Both the position numbers and the translations under genes were made by a program. 64,000 bases of DNA, taken from Otatea glauca (taxonomy: Eukaryota; Streptophyta; Magnoliopsida; Poales; Poaceae). The notes beneath the pieces were generated by a model that was not told where the DNA came from, ran no database searches, and was given only the letters and a program-made list of their open reading frames with translations. How positions within the stretch are numbered: the first letter of the stretch is position 1; each line of letters begins with the position of its first letter. The stretch is taken from the NCBI GenBank assembly GCA_036346275.1, contig CM070723.1, forward strand, positions 7,998,001 to 8,062,000. The letters are read 5' to 3'. Positions 1-10,252 of this stretch are shown piece by piece.

Positions 1-784
1 GGTGAATGGGCTCCGAATGCACGCGCCAACAGAAAATGCTCCCAAGACCATAAGCTGCGGCAAGGTGTAGCATACGCGAGCGGGCTCCTCCCGTTGTCTT
101 CACACAGCCGCGCACAATCCCACAGTAGGTGGCGCAAGCACACCGATCCAAAATCAGCATCTTGAGGACCTCGTCGGCGTGGCGTCGGCCAAAGCCTCCG
201 CGATGTGGATGTAGGCGGGTGGACAGCATCTCCTGCGATGAAGGAAACAACACCCGACCAAGCAGAAAAGCAGTGCGCAACAAGGTGACTCCTCACCACG
301 TGCTGAGGTGCGCCATTGGGGCATCGGATATAACGACGTAGCCACGACAAAGGAACCCCTGAACTCTGCTCAGGGACCGCATGGCCAAACTCGTCTGTGT
401 CGTACTTTCGGTCGACCTCCTCGGTGGTGGAACTATCGACCTACCCCTGATAGGCAATCCGGTAATGTAGCTAACGTCCTGCAGGGTGACCGTCATCTCC
501 CCCCAGCGGAAGTGGAAAGTGTGGGTCTCTGGCCTCCAACGATCCACTAGCGCGGAGAAGAGAGCCGCGTCGAAAGTGAAGGATTGCCCGATGTCCATCA
601 TCCGGGCTAGCGGCAGTAGCCCTGACTCCCGTAGGGTGGGCACGTACCGCTCGTCCATAGGCCAGTGCTCCTTCGGGGCCCTAAGCACGAAAGACGGTGG
701 CTGGGCACCTATAAGCCAGACCCTGCTACGATGCTTGGCATCGTAGAATGGGTCAAGCAAAGTCTGCGGGTGGGCAGCCATGTC
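1..784 (-). pseudogene. Plant mobile domain (PMD, aminotransferase-like) fragment, copy A
   Basis: The exon begins at 784 after a good 3' splice site (TTGCAG) and opens with DMAAHPQTLLDPFYDAKHRS. It continues through LREWGLLPLA-like, FHFRWGEMTVTLQDV and ITGLPIRGR blocks, which mark the PMD family found in plant transposons and in MAIN/MAIL-type proteins. After about residue 135 the frame is lost: the next block (YIHIAEALAD, near 210-190) sits in another frame, and the rest is cut by the window edge. The same domain with the same blocks is at 61031-61957 in copy B. In cellular PMD proteins the domain is linked to nuclear silencing. Here it is a transposon passenger and not functional. Confidence 0.8.
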
Positions 785-1019
785 CTGCAAGAAGAAATCA
801 AAACCAAAAATTAATACGTGTAACATAATATCACGTGACATAATAACAAATATAATGTTATAACAAATATAATGTTATGACAGGATAGCACATAACAAGA
901 CATAGATAGCACAGTACGTCATATTGCATAGCAAAATAATGTAGACTACATGAAGGTACTAACCGCACACAAATAAGGAACACAGGGGACATAAAAAATA
1001 ACATTACAAGATATAACAA

Positions 1020-1329
1020 CGCTCTAGGGTTCATTACAATTTGCATGTATTCCACCCACACTGTGCTTCCCACGATCTTGCATAGGTCACACACGTAGTT
1101 CTTTGGAACCTTAAATTCGCGACTACGAGATGCACCGCCTCGATGACAAGCTTCTTTCGAAATCTCCGATCGAATGCGCTCCTCACGCAAATCACGGAGG
1201 TCGGCGGACTCATCTCCGCGGCACTGGCCGGATCATCTTCCTTTCGCAGTTCGAAAGGTCCGCCCCATGCGGACCCTCTCGAACAACGCCGTCACCATAA
1301 AACACGGACAAATCTATAATTTCTGCCAT
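1020..1329 (-). pseudogene. MULE transposase N-terminal fragment, copy A
   Basis: An ATG at 1329-1327 (minus) starts a protein beginning MAEIIDLSVFYGDGVVREGP. It aligns with the start of copy B at 58277 (MADSQDLFVFYDDVVVREGP) and shares the block LSNxERKxIR. A frame change follows. A second block, KNYVCDLCKIVGSTVWVEYM then QIVMNP, matches B near 58500-58570. Just after it the sequence jumps to non-coding DNA equivalent to B about 60855 onward (shared GTACCTTCATGT), so the DNA-binding domain and DDE core have been deleted. This is a pseudogene. Confidence 0.7.
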
Positions 1330-1370
1330 TTAGTACCTACCATAGCGAAAGACGCAAGCTATGGTAAACT

Positions 1371-2870
1371 TGTTCCACAATATTATAAAAATAACACGCT
1401 GACACTTTACATTACACGGATGTTACCGATGCTGCCATATTTTCAGTGCTAAATGGTACTAATTTTTTAACTGACAACGGTGCTGTTATTCTACCTACAT
1501 ACTTCACAAATCTCGTTACACCGAACTAACAGTCCATTCATGCCATACAAATACTGCACTGAATATTACACTATTTAGTCCCTGATTCTACTATTCGTCC
1601 GACTTATTCTGCGCCTACCAAATTAAATCCTCCAAAAGTATTTTACATTCACGCGTACCACTTGTTCCACAATATTATAAAAATAACACGCTGACACTTT
1701 ACATTACACGGATGTTACCGATGCTGCCATATTTTCAGTGCTAAATGGTACTAATTTTTTAACTGACAACGGTACTGTTATTCTACCTACATACTTCACA
1801 AATCTCGTTACACGAACTAACAATCCATTCATGCCATACAAATCGCCTTTGAATATCTCACTATTTAGTCCCGATTTTACTAATCGTCCGACTTATTCTG
1901 CGCCTACCAAATTAAATCCTCCAACGGATTTTACATTCACGCGTACCATTTGTTTCACAATATTATAAAAATAACACGCGACATTTTACATTACGGATGT
2001 TACCGATGCTGCCATATTTTCAGTGCTAAATGGTACTAATTTTCTAACTGACAACGGTGCTGTTATTCTACCGATTCTTACATACTTCACAAATCTCGTT
2101 ACACCGAACTAACAGTCCATTCATGCCATACAAATCTGCACCTTCACTGAATATCTCACTATTTAGTCCCCGATTTTACTAATCGTCCGACTTATTCTGC
2201 GCCTATCAAATTAAATCCTCCAACAAGATTTTACATTCACGCGTACCATTTGTTTCACAATATTATAAAAATAACACGCATTTTACATTACACGGATGTT
2301 ACCGATGCTTGCCATATTTTCGATGCTAAATGGTACTAATTTTCTAACTAACAACGGTCTTTGTTATTCTACCGATTCTTACATACTTCACAAATCTCGT
2401 TACACGAACTAACGATCCATTCATGCCATACAAATCTTGACCGAATATCTCACTATTTAGTCCCCGATTTTACTAATCGTCCGACTTATTCTGCGCCTAC
2501 CAAATTAAATCCTCCAACAGTATTTTACATTCACGCGTACCATTTGTTTCACAATATTATAAAAATAACACGCTGACATTTTACATTACACGGATGTTAC
2601 CGATGCTGCCATATTTTCAGTGCTAAATGGTACTAATTTTCTAACTAACAACGGTGCTGTTATTCTACCGATTCTTACATACTTCACAAATCTCGTTTCA
2701 CCGAACTAATGATCCATTCATGCCATACAAATACTACAAAAAATAATACGCTGATATTTTATGTTAAACGGATGTTACCGGCTGGCCATATTTTTAAGTG
2801 CTAAATGGTACTATTTTTTTACTAATAACAGTGTTGTTATTCTACTGTTTTTTGGATACTTCACAAATTT
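1371..2870. repeat. Tandem repeat, about 5.5 copies of a ~292-bp unit
   Basis: The unit start TGTTCCACAATATTATAAAA (or TGTTTCACAATATTATAAAA) recurs at 1371, 1663, 1951, 2251 and 2545, giving periods of 292, 288, 300 and 294 bp. A sixth, half-deleted and diverged copy starts near 2735. Copies differ by small indels and point changes but keep the blocks GTACCGATGCTGCCATATTT-like, ATTCATGCCATACAAAT and TTATTCTGCGCCTA. The array lies in the leader of copy A, between its TATA box and its transposase ATG. No protein is conserved across the copies, so I read it as non-coding. Confidence 0.9.
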
Positions 2871-3425
2871 CGTTTTGCTAACAGCTACTACTATTAATGT
2901 GTGTCTTGCTAGCAATTGTACCGTACTACTTTTAATTGCACTAACAACACAAAGAGTACAAAATATTATTCACAAACTCACGGTTCTATTCGTGTCCTAA
3001 GGGTGTCATTAAATCTCATACTCCTAATACATTGACCATTATTATTTCTATTCTTCATGTACAAGTATCGTCTTTGCAATGTACTAATATTTACACTAAC
3101 CTGACTAAAGCAAGAGATGATGATTGCGACGGTATGAGAATCTTGAAATCAAACTTGTTAAACCCTCCCAGACAGATGTGCGAACTCACCTCCCAAAGAA
3201 TACCAGTCAAATAATTAACCCTCGTCAAATCATCGAAATATAAACTCTAACCACATTTCTAGAAAAATACATATGGCATAAATTACTCTGAAATCTGATT
3301 ATCCCTTTCCACCTCGTTTTTCTCTCGGTTTTTCCCTCTGCTCCGCTCTTCTGCCTCTCGCTAAGCAAAAATATAACTCACACTTCTGGCTCACTCGTTT
3401 GAGCTCTGCACAGACCATCGCAAAG

Positions 3426-3433
3426 ATTTATAG
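3426..3433 (-). promoter_or_regulatory. TATA box of PMD-MULE copy A
   Basis: CTATAAAT on the minus strand, followed by GCGATGGT, with a GC-rich segment upstream. Copy B has the same arrangement at 53748-53755 (CTATAAAT, then CCGATGGTTTGCATC). Conservation between two diverged copies supports a real promoter that drives a roughly 2-kb leader. Confidence 0.55.
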
Positions 3434-3825
3434 CCGTTTCGTTCGCCTCTACTTTCGACGCACTGATGAGACAAGACATCACCAAATAAAACTCTTTTCC
3501 GCGCGTGCTACCTTTTCTCCAATCTCCAACGCGTGTCGCTGCGACTGCCTTGCCGCGACGGCCCCCGCCATGCTCCTCGCTCCATGTACCAGCGCTCGCT
3601 CGCTCCCCCGCCCCACGCGCGGCCTGACCGCTGCCTCAAGCCCATGCAGCCGCCTGCCTGCCTCGCCTGCGCTGCCTCGCGCCACGCGCTTCGCCCTACC
3701 TTGCTGCGCTCGCCTGCGCCCGCCCCGCCGCGCCCGCCTTCGCCTTCGCCTCGCTGCCCCTCGCCCCTGCCTCGCCCGCCATCATGAGTTCAGTGTTTGG
3801 AACCACTGAACTCGCCACCCACCCA

Positions 3826-4371
3826 GCATACTAAAAAAACAATAAAAAAATAATAAAAATAATAAAAAATCGCGGATGAGTCCATGAAATGAAAAAAATT
3901 AAAAATTATTTTCCGCAACCGTCCGAGAATAAATCAGACTGAGGCTATTTTCGCAAATCCGTTGGATACGAGGCTAAATACGTAAAAAAACATTTTCGGA
4001 CGCTACAACAGTAAAAATTTCATACAATAATGGGCAAAGGCAGAAAACAATACTGGGCCGAAGGAGGAAATCGACCCGAAAGGATTTTGTTATTTTAACA
4101 TGATTTTGAAATAAAATAATTCAAGACAAGGCTTCCCCAATTTTAAAATTAGAAAATAAATTTAAAAAATTCTATAAAAATTTACAGAAATAATTTGGAA
4201 TATTTGAAACACAAATAAAATATTTTCAAACTTTGAAATTGATTCTTGAGATCCGCAAAAAATAAAAAGGGCTCAACAAATAGGATAAAAAAATCCAGGA
4301 GAAGCTCAAAAATTCAGAAAATGCATTTTAACTAATTAATACTCATAAATCTAAATTTTTAGGTTGTGACA
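3826..4371 (-). mobile_element. LTR-like remnant (probable gypsy type)
   Basis: The minus strand begins TGTCACAACCTAAAAATTTA at 4371 and is very AT-rich, like the start of many grass gypsy LTRs. The boundary is independently supported: the homology between the two PELPK upstream regions starts at 4373 (TTAGCTAGC; partner at 7093), so 4371/4372 is an insertion edge. No matching downstream end or target duplication was found. It may be the outermost part of copy A. Confidence 0.4.
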
Positions 4372-4372
4372 T

Positions 4373-4860
4373 TTAGCTAGCATAAGTTGTTTGAAAAATG
4401 GTCGCACCGACGTGAAAAAGAAGACGCCTGAACAAGTTTACAGCACCGGTCATTTTCATCTCGATTTAGTGTTTGTCCTTGGTATGCACAATTTTTCTCT
4501 GCATTATCCGGTGGCTACACAGGTATAGATACGTCGCACACACAAGTACCCACGAGGCAGGACATGATGCTAGTTCATCCACCAACCAGCTCACCTTGGT
4601 CTCAATGTTCCCAACTAACTAAACCATACACAAGTAGAAACAGGACTGATCACACACGGACCAAATTAAACAACAACCACCGAAATGCAGATCACCTACT
4701 AGTTACCAAACGATGAGAGGACTACTGTAAATTAATTCACCAGTTTAAGCTTCCATTAGGGACTATAAATACCAGGCTTGTCTTCTCTCCCAGCCATCAC
4801 ACAGAGAGCTAGCTCTCTCTCTCACTGATACACATAGATCAGACGAGCAGACCACTTAAC
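4373..4860 (+). promoter_or_regulatory. Promoter of PELPK gene 1
   Basis: The TATA box is TATAAATA at 4764-4771, 97 bp before the ATG. Two blocks are shared with the gene 2 promoter: TTGTTTGAAAAATGG plus GGTCATTTTCA (4383-4462), and ACCAAATTAAA...CCACCGAAATGCAGAT (about 4659-4693). The conserved blocks are candidate cis-elements kept after duplication. Confidence 0.7.
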
Positions 4861-5526
4861 ATGGTCTCCAAGAACATGTCCTCCCTTCTCTTCCTCGCCG
4901 CGCTGCTGCTCTCATACAGTGGCATGGGCTGTGCGGCACGGTACCTAGAGGAGACGGCGCCTCCCAAAGAGGAGTACCCGCCACATCCTGCCGTGCCAGA
5001 ATATCCAAAGCCTGAACTGCCGCCACACCCCACGGTGCCTGAGCTGCCGAAGCCCGAACTGCCGCACCCGATCGTGCCAGAGGCACCAAAGCCTGAGCTT
5101 CCACACCCAGCCGTGCCGGAGGTGCCAAAGCCTGAATTGCCACACCCTACGGCGCCGGAGCTGCCAAAGCCTGAAATGCCGCACCCAGCCGTGCCGGAGG
5201 TGCCAAAGGAGCCTGAAGTGCCCCACCCGGGCGTGCAGGAGCTGCCAAAGCCTGAACTGCCACACCCTGTAACGCCGGAGGTGCCAAAGGAGCCCGAAGT
5301 GCCGCACCCTACCGTGCCAGAGGTGCCAAAGCCTGAGCTGCCACACCCGGTCGTGCCAGAGGTGCCAAAGGTACCCGAAGGGCCGCACCCCACTATGCCG
5401 AAGTTGCCAAAGCCTGAAGCACCGCACTCTACCGTGCCGGAGTTGCCAAAGCTAGAGGTGCCAGAGCACGAACTGCCACCGAAGGCGCCTGAGTTCCACT
5501 TTCCGGAGCCGGAGGCCAAGCCATGA
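4861..5526 (+). CDS. PELPK-type secreted proline-rich cell-wall protein 1
   Basis: An intronless gene of 221 aa. Residues 1-26 form a signal peptide (hydrophobic core SSLLFLAALLLS, likely cleavage after CAA). A short acidic linker (RYLEETAPPKEEY) follows, then about eleven imperfect repeats of roughly 15 residues of the form PHPxVPExPKPEL, some with a PKEPEVPHP variant, and the acidic tail PEPEAKP. This matches the PELPK family (Arabidopsis PELPK1, At5g09530, and grass relatives): extracellular, cell-wall-attached proline-rich proteins linked to growth and defence. The protein has no catalytic motif. A TATA box lies 97 bp upstream. A paralogue of the same design lies 2.1 kb downstream on the same strand. 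Repeat number differs between the two, as expected from repeat slippage. The start is the only ATG that gives a signal peptide. Confidence 0.88.
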   Translation: MVSKNMSSLLFLAALLLSYSGMGCAARYLEETAPPKEEYPPHPAVPEYPKPELPPHPTVPELPKPELPHPIVPEAPKPELPHPAVPEVPKPELPHPTAPELPKPEMPHPAVPEVPKEPEVPHPGVQELPKPELPHPVTPEVPKEPEVPHPTVPEVPKPELPHPVVPEVPKVPEGPHPTMPKLPKPEAPHSTVPELPKLEVPEHELPPKAPEFHFPEPEAKP

Positions 5527-6104
5527 TGCGGACTGCATCCACACGTGTAGCCCCAGTTATCTACATTATATACGTTCTTTGTGTTACTGTGTATGGATGT
5601 TTATGCATGTAAATTGTGATCTTTGCCAGCAACCGTGTTGTTCGTCAAGCATAGGAGCTGTTGTTAGCTAGGAGCGTGATGTTTCAGTGTTATATGTTGC
5701 AGCTTTTTTTGTCATTTGATGATGTACGTATGTGTTGCCTTGTATGTATACACACATGATCTACATATGTATCATACATGTTTTATTAATTCATATTCCT
5801 GTATAAATTAGTAAGATATGTACAATGATATGATGTGAGTAATCTATCAGTTTTATCACGTAAGATTTTTTTTGACAGGGGAGAGAGAGTGTAGCTGTCT
5901 CTTTATGCAGAGACGACTATATAAATAATATAAAACACCATTGTATGAATTATTGTCTATAACAAACACTTTTCCATGCTAGGATCCTATAGAGACGATT
6001 TTAATATGTCATACATTGTACAAGTTGTGTTTAATTTTGTTTATAGATGGCATTGAGGAGTATACAGGCAACAATCTCTCTACTATTATACATGCTTTAA
6101 TAAA
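5527..6104 (+). terminator. 3' region of PELPK gene 1 with ~285-bp insertion and poly(A) signal
   Basis: The 3' UTR aligns with that of gene 2 (GCTAGGAGCGTGATGTTTCA in both) up to about 5812 and again from AATAAAGAGTT at 6099. Gene 2 runs straight from TGTATAAAT to AATAAAAGAGTT. About 285 bp (5815-6095) is therefore extra in gene 1 and separates the UTR from its AATAAA signal (6099-6104). The extra segment contains two direct GAGACGA[CT]T motifs and is probably a small transposon, family unrecognised. Confidence 0.55.
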
Positions 6105-7092
6105 GAGTTTTGTGTGATATGCACTATATGCTTTAGAAAATGTACAATATCTATACCCCTTTATAATGCATCTAAGCATTCTTTTTTACGTCCACCCTAA
6201 ATAATGCACCCCACTAGAGATGGCTCAACTTTCATGCACCCAGCGAAACGTCCCCAGAAACTTGCCTCCATCAAAATTAACCTCTCAGATCTTTCCTCAG
6301 CTTTACTCACCCATATCTGATGGCCATTGTTTAATGTGTCTAACTCATCCCTGTGGCCCACAACAGATCTCCTCCCACCTCCAGCATCATCTCAAGGAAA
6401 AGGAAACAAATATCCTGGAATTAAGGAAAAGGAAACAAACGTTCTAGAAAAGGAAAAGACCATATATTACGTGCTGGGAAAAGGAAACCGGAAGACAGGG
6501 CACTACACTAGTGTTTATGGTATAGCGTAATATTGTTCAAGTCTATTCGTTTTCAAACTTCAAGAGGTTGTTTCGGAGTGGATAATGCCACAATCTCAAG
6601 TTTACCATTTTCCTCCACTCCCACTTCTAGCATAAGTACGTAGTGGATGGTCGAAAAAGGGTATGTAAATTGCATATAATTCAGCACATCTGGCATCAAA
6701 TATGTATGTACCATAGGCAATCCTATTTTTTTTAGTGTGGAAGTTTGTTCACGTTGGTTTTATACTTGGGAGGTCTATATTACAAAATACAAATCCCTTC
6801 GCGCTCCTCCTTTGCACGAACCTTAAAAAAATCATGTCATTTTATATTCTGAATAAATCAAAAGGTTGGATACTATTTTGACGTCCATTTTTATTTTGGG
6901 TAGTTTTTAGTGGTTATGTGGATCTCGAGATTTATCAACTATATGGTTCCTAGACTGTCTTGATATCCAATTTTACTTTAGGTAGTTTTTAGTGGTTACG
7001 TGGATCTCGAGATTTAGCAAAACTGGTATGGCACCCGATTATCCTACTGAAGATTCACCCATGGTGTGAATTCTATACTGCTGTATAAAGGG
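6105..7092. other. Intergenic, partly duplicated downstream flank of PELPK gene 1
   Basis: There is no gene. About 6765-6880 aligns with 8630-8760 downstream of gene 2 (GGAGGTCTATAT ... ATCATGTCATTT ... GGTT[AG]GAT), so the tandem duplication included at least 600 bp of 3' flank. A local tandem duplication lies at 6893-7015: the block GTAGTTTTTAGTGGTTA then GTGGATCTCGAGATTTA occurs twice, 75 bp apart. Confidence 0.6.
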
Positions 7093-7608
7093 TTAGCTAG
7101 CGTAGGTTGTTTGAAAAATGGCCATACCAGCATTGCAAGCAAGATGCTTTTACGGTAGTGGTCATTTTCAACTAGATTTAGAACCTGTAAAGTCAAGCAT
7201 TTCGTCAGCATGGACTGTATAGCTCATCTTACTCTGTTTCTCAGCTGTTTGTTCTTCGACACATAAGCAGGGGCCCTAATTTGCGTTTTCCGGTGACCAA
7301 ACAACGATGGACACGTCGCATGAACACGTACACAAGTTAGGCCTCTGCAAGTCTCAATATTCCCACCTAATTAGACTACACACGAACGGAGATCAGGAGA
7401 GATCACACCCGGAGACCAAATTAAATAACCACCGAAATGCAGATGACCTGCCATGCACCAAACAACACGCATCAGGATTCACTTCGCGTGCTATAAATTC
7501 GAGCCTTCTCTTCTCTCTTGACCATCGCAGAAAAGTACTGGCTTGCTCGATCTCCAGTTGACACACTAGCCAGCTAAGCTAGATCACAAGCAGTGTAGAC
7601 CATCCAGA
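7093..7608 (+). promoter_or_regulatory. Promoter of PELPK gene 2
   Basis: TATAAATT at 7492-7499, 117 bp before the ATG. It shares the upstream blocks described for gene 1 (TTAGCTAGCGTAGG, TTGTTTGAAAAATGG, ACCAAATTAAATAA, ACCACCGAAATGCAGAT). Confidence 0.7.
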
Positions 7609-8151
7609 ATGGCTTCCGAGAACACCGTGTGTTCCCTTCTGCTCCTCATGGCACTGCTGCTCTCGTGCAGTGGCATGAGCAGCGCGGCACGTTTCCTTGA
7701 GGAGACATCGCCACCCAAGGACGAGTACCCGCCGCACCCCGCCGTGCCGGAGCTGCCACCACACCCTACCGTGCCGAAGCTGCCAAAGCCTGAACTACCA
7801 CCTCACCCTACCGTACCGGAGTTGCCGAAGCCTGAATTGCCACGTCCGACTGTACCAAAGCTGCCAAAGCCCGAACTGCCGCACCCGGTCATGCCGAAGG
7901 TTCCAAAGGTGCCCGAAGTGTCGCACCCCACTGTGCCGGAGGTGCCAAAACCTGAGCCGCCACACCCTGCCATGCCGGAGATGCCGAAGCCCGAGCTTCC
8001 ACACCCGGCCGTGCCGCAGGTGCCGAAGCATGAGCTGCCGCCATTGCCGAAAGCCGAGCTGCCACCGAAGCCCGAGCTGCCGCCTCTGCCGGAAGACGAG
8101 CTGCCGCCCAAGCCTGAGGTCCACTACCCAGAGCCGGAGGCCAAGCCATGA
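7609..8151 (+). CDS. PELPK-type secreted proline-rich cell-wall protein 2
   Basis: An intronless gene of 180 aa, tandem paralogue of the gene at 4861. The signal peptide is residues 1-27 (CSLLLLMALLLSCSG, likely cleavage after SAA). The same acidic linker follows (RFLEETSPPKDEY), then about eight PHPxVPExPKPEL repeats, a final segment switched to shorter PELPPLPxxELPPKPE units, and the same tail (PEPEAKP). The expected location is the cell wall. It is 41 residues shorter than gene 1 because it has fewer repeats. It contains two Cys in the signal peptide but none in the mature chain, so it is not a cysteine-anchored hybrid PRP. The start is fixed by alignment with gene 1. Confidence 0.88.
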   Translation: MASENTVCSLLLLMALLLSCSGMSSAARFLEETSPPKDEYPPHPAVPELPPHPTVPKLPKPELPPHPTVPELPKPELPRPTVPKLPKPELPHPVMPKVPKVPEVSHPTVPEVPKPEPPHPAMPEMPKPELPHPAVPQVPKHELPPLPKAELPPKPELPPLPEDELPPKPEVHYPEPEAKP

Positions 8152-8394
8152 TGCGGACTACGTAACGTACATATATCCGTATAGAACGTCCCAGTGATCT
8201 ATACCAAATACGTGCTGTGTAGTGTGTAATCAGTGTGCATGTACGATTATTTATACTCTTGTTCGGGATGGACTGGCTAGCTGTTATTAGCTAGGAGCGT
8301 GATGTTTCAGTGGTGTATGTTCTGCTGCTTAATTTGTTCTTTGGTGATCGATGTACCTATGTGCGATACTTGGATTCATGTATAAATGAATAAA
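8152..8394 (+). terminator. 3' UTR and poly(A) signal of PELPK gene 2
   Basis: The UTR shares GCTAGGAGCGTGATGTTTCA with gene 1. AATAAA is at 8389-8394. This copy lacks the insertion seen in gene 1, so it looks like the ancestral arrangement. Confidence 0.6.
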
Positions 8395-10252
8395 AGAGTT
8401 CTATTCTGCATTATATGCTTGAATACAGAGCTCATCAGACGTGTATGGTTGTGTTCTGGTCTTTTCTTAAAGGCTTGTTTACAATTAATGCTCGTTTTTA
8501 GAAAGCTATTTAAGAATGGATTATAAAGAGTATATATATGTCGCAAAACATTAGGTTTCAGTTTAACGGTATATGTGAAAATGTACTCTTTTTTATTACT
8601 TTTTTAACAACAGAGATGTATACTGCTTTGAGGGAGGTCTATATATACTTAACAAATTGTCCTTTGATTTACTGCTCGGTTCCACGAGCCGCAAAAAAAT
8701 ATCATGTCATTTATACTCTTAAGGTGTCGAGAGGTTAGATGCTAATTGCTACTATATTTGGCTATGTATTCTTAAGCTGGTTTTGAGTACGCTCTTTTAG
8801 CCTGGTTTTTTTAGTACTCTACCAAAAATCCGTCAGTCAGTTCAGCTATCTCGATTCTCAGAATATAATAGATAAAATAGTTCTGTATGATGCTTCTGTA
8901 ATCTTCGAAAAGAAAACGATTGATATCAACTCTACAAATCAAGACAGGTTACCATGCATGATACGTAACTGATGCAGCACCCGGTTTGTCCTAGTGCTAA
9001 TATCCATGTATGCATGGACTGAAAAACTCTGAATCCCACTAGATAATCAGCTGTTTTCATCTTAGTATATTGTGGTTTCTTCATAAACCCGTTTCACCGT
9101 CCGTTTAATTTTCGAGTCTAATTTGTTGAGTGAAACATATATAGTGGCACTTCTTGACATTTGTGCATTATCACGACACTGATCACCAAGCAATTTACTG
9201 CTACTTGCCGGTAAACTTAAAACCGTACCTAACAGCTTCTACCAATTCGAATATTTGAAGATTAGGTACGTATGATCTTTTCTAACTCGATTTTATTAGA
9301 AGCACCGATGAAACTACTGACCGTTCAGTCAGCCTAGTACATAGTACACATACTTTTGTTTCTACGAGCAGTTCGTTTTCCTTGTGTATGACCACTAAAT
9401 TAACCAGCATCATCCGGTGACCTAACAGCAGTTGCCGTGCACCTGCACACTTACCCGCATTAGAAAAATAGAAATCGCTACATGAGTGCGTGGCATTCAC
9501 CAATCTGACCGCTCTTTCTCAACTAAGCCATAGACTATTTTTTTTTTTTAAAAAGCACTTCATGAAATACCACTCGGACCACATGTCATTGACACTTTTC
9601 CCTTTTTCTTTTGAGAAAATCAGGCCACTGCTTAGGCTTTAATTATTAGTTAATCAGAGAAGCAGTACAATCAGCGGGGGAATAAAAGAAACATGTATCA
9701 GAAACTGGAACTGACAAGTGACAAACTGACAACCACAAATTAAACTCATCTTTGAGAGAAAAATCGAGAAAATTTTATAGTAAATTATACTAGTACGAAT
9801 AAAAATAATACCCATCTTTGAGAGAGAAATCGAGAGAATTTTACAGTGAATTATACTAATAGTATACGGTGGGTAGTAGAAATCAAATCTAGCCATTAAT
9901 TTATTGAGTATATTTCTATTACTCTATTATTGGATAAAATATAAATAAATACTAGCTAATCTATTCAATTAAATTGAAAAGAATAACGGTACACGTTGAA
10001 TTTAGTGTACCGTACGTACGTGCTGAACATTCGGCCCTACCTGGAGAACCGGGTCGTATTCAGCCCATATAGCCCAAATACCACTCGCCGTCAAAACAGA
10101 GGAGATTTTGCACGATCCAACGGCCCAAACTCCAAAAATCTGTCCACTTGTACAGGGCTCGCGCTGCTCGCCGCAGCGCCGCGCCCTCTTCAACCTCCTC
10201 GTCGTTTCGGTCGGTCGACAAACACCGCTAATCCACGACCACGACCACCCCC
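8395..10252. other. Intergenic region between PELPK gene 2 and PPR gene
   Basis: The first ~360 bp is the duplicated downstream flank (see 6105-7092). The rest is AT-rich with no recognisable gene. A 66-bp unit is duplicated at 9747-9880 (CATCTTTGAGAGA...AATCGAGA...ATTTTA). The last ~200 bp becomes GC-rich with pyrimidine tracts (CCTCTTCAACCTCCTCGTCG, from 10188) and is probably the 5' UTR and promoter of the PPR gene. Confidence 0.5.

Larger units (their letters stand above)
1..3810 (-). mobile_element. PMD-carrying Mutator-like element, copy A (partial, internally deleted)
   Basis: Read on the minus strand this shows, in order: a GC-rich segment (about 3790-3530), a TATA box, an AT-rich leader with tandem repeats, the N-terminal part of a MULE transposase, and a plant mobile domain that runs off the window at base 1. 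Copy B (53350-64000, plus) has the same order, and the leaders align in patches: GGTTAGTGTAAATA followed by AGTACATT, and the segment leading into ATGGCAG. Relative to B, the transposase core (B about 58580-60850) is missing. The element is a non-autonomous relic. Its outer 5' end is not certain, because the LTR-like segment at 3826-4371 could belong to it or be a neighbour. Confidence 0.7.

Noticed and set aside
3399..3809. 136-aa plus-strand frame rich in Ala/Pro/Arg
   Set aside because: Lies in the GC-rich promoter block of copy A, is not conserved as protein in copy B, and runs opposite to the element.
3871..3896. Hammerhead-like GGATGAGTCC...GAAA
   Set aside because: The required CUGAUGA core is not present (GGAUGA), and the stem II arms do not pair. 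No other ribozyme strands nearby.
4839..5519. 226-aa glycine/serine-rich open frame on the minus strand over PELPK gene 1 (and a similar one at 7803-8111)
   Set aside because: It is the antisense shadow of a proline-rich repeat: proline codons read backwards give Gly/Ser codons without stops. It has no signal or promoter of its own.
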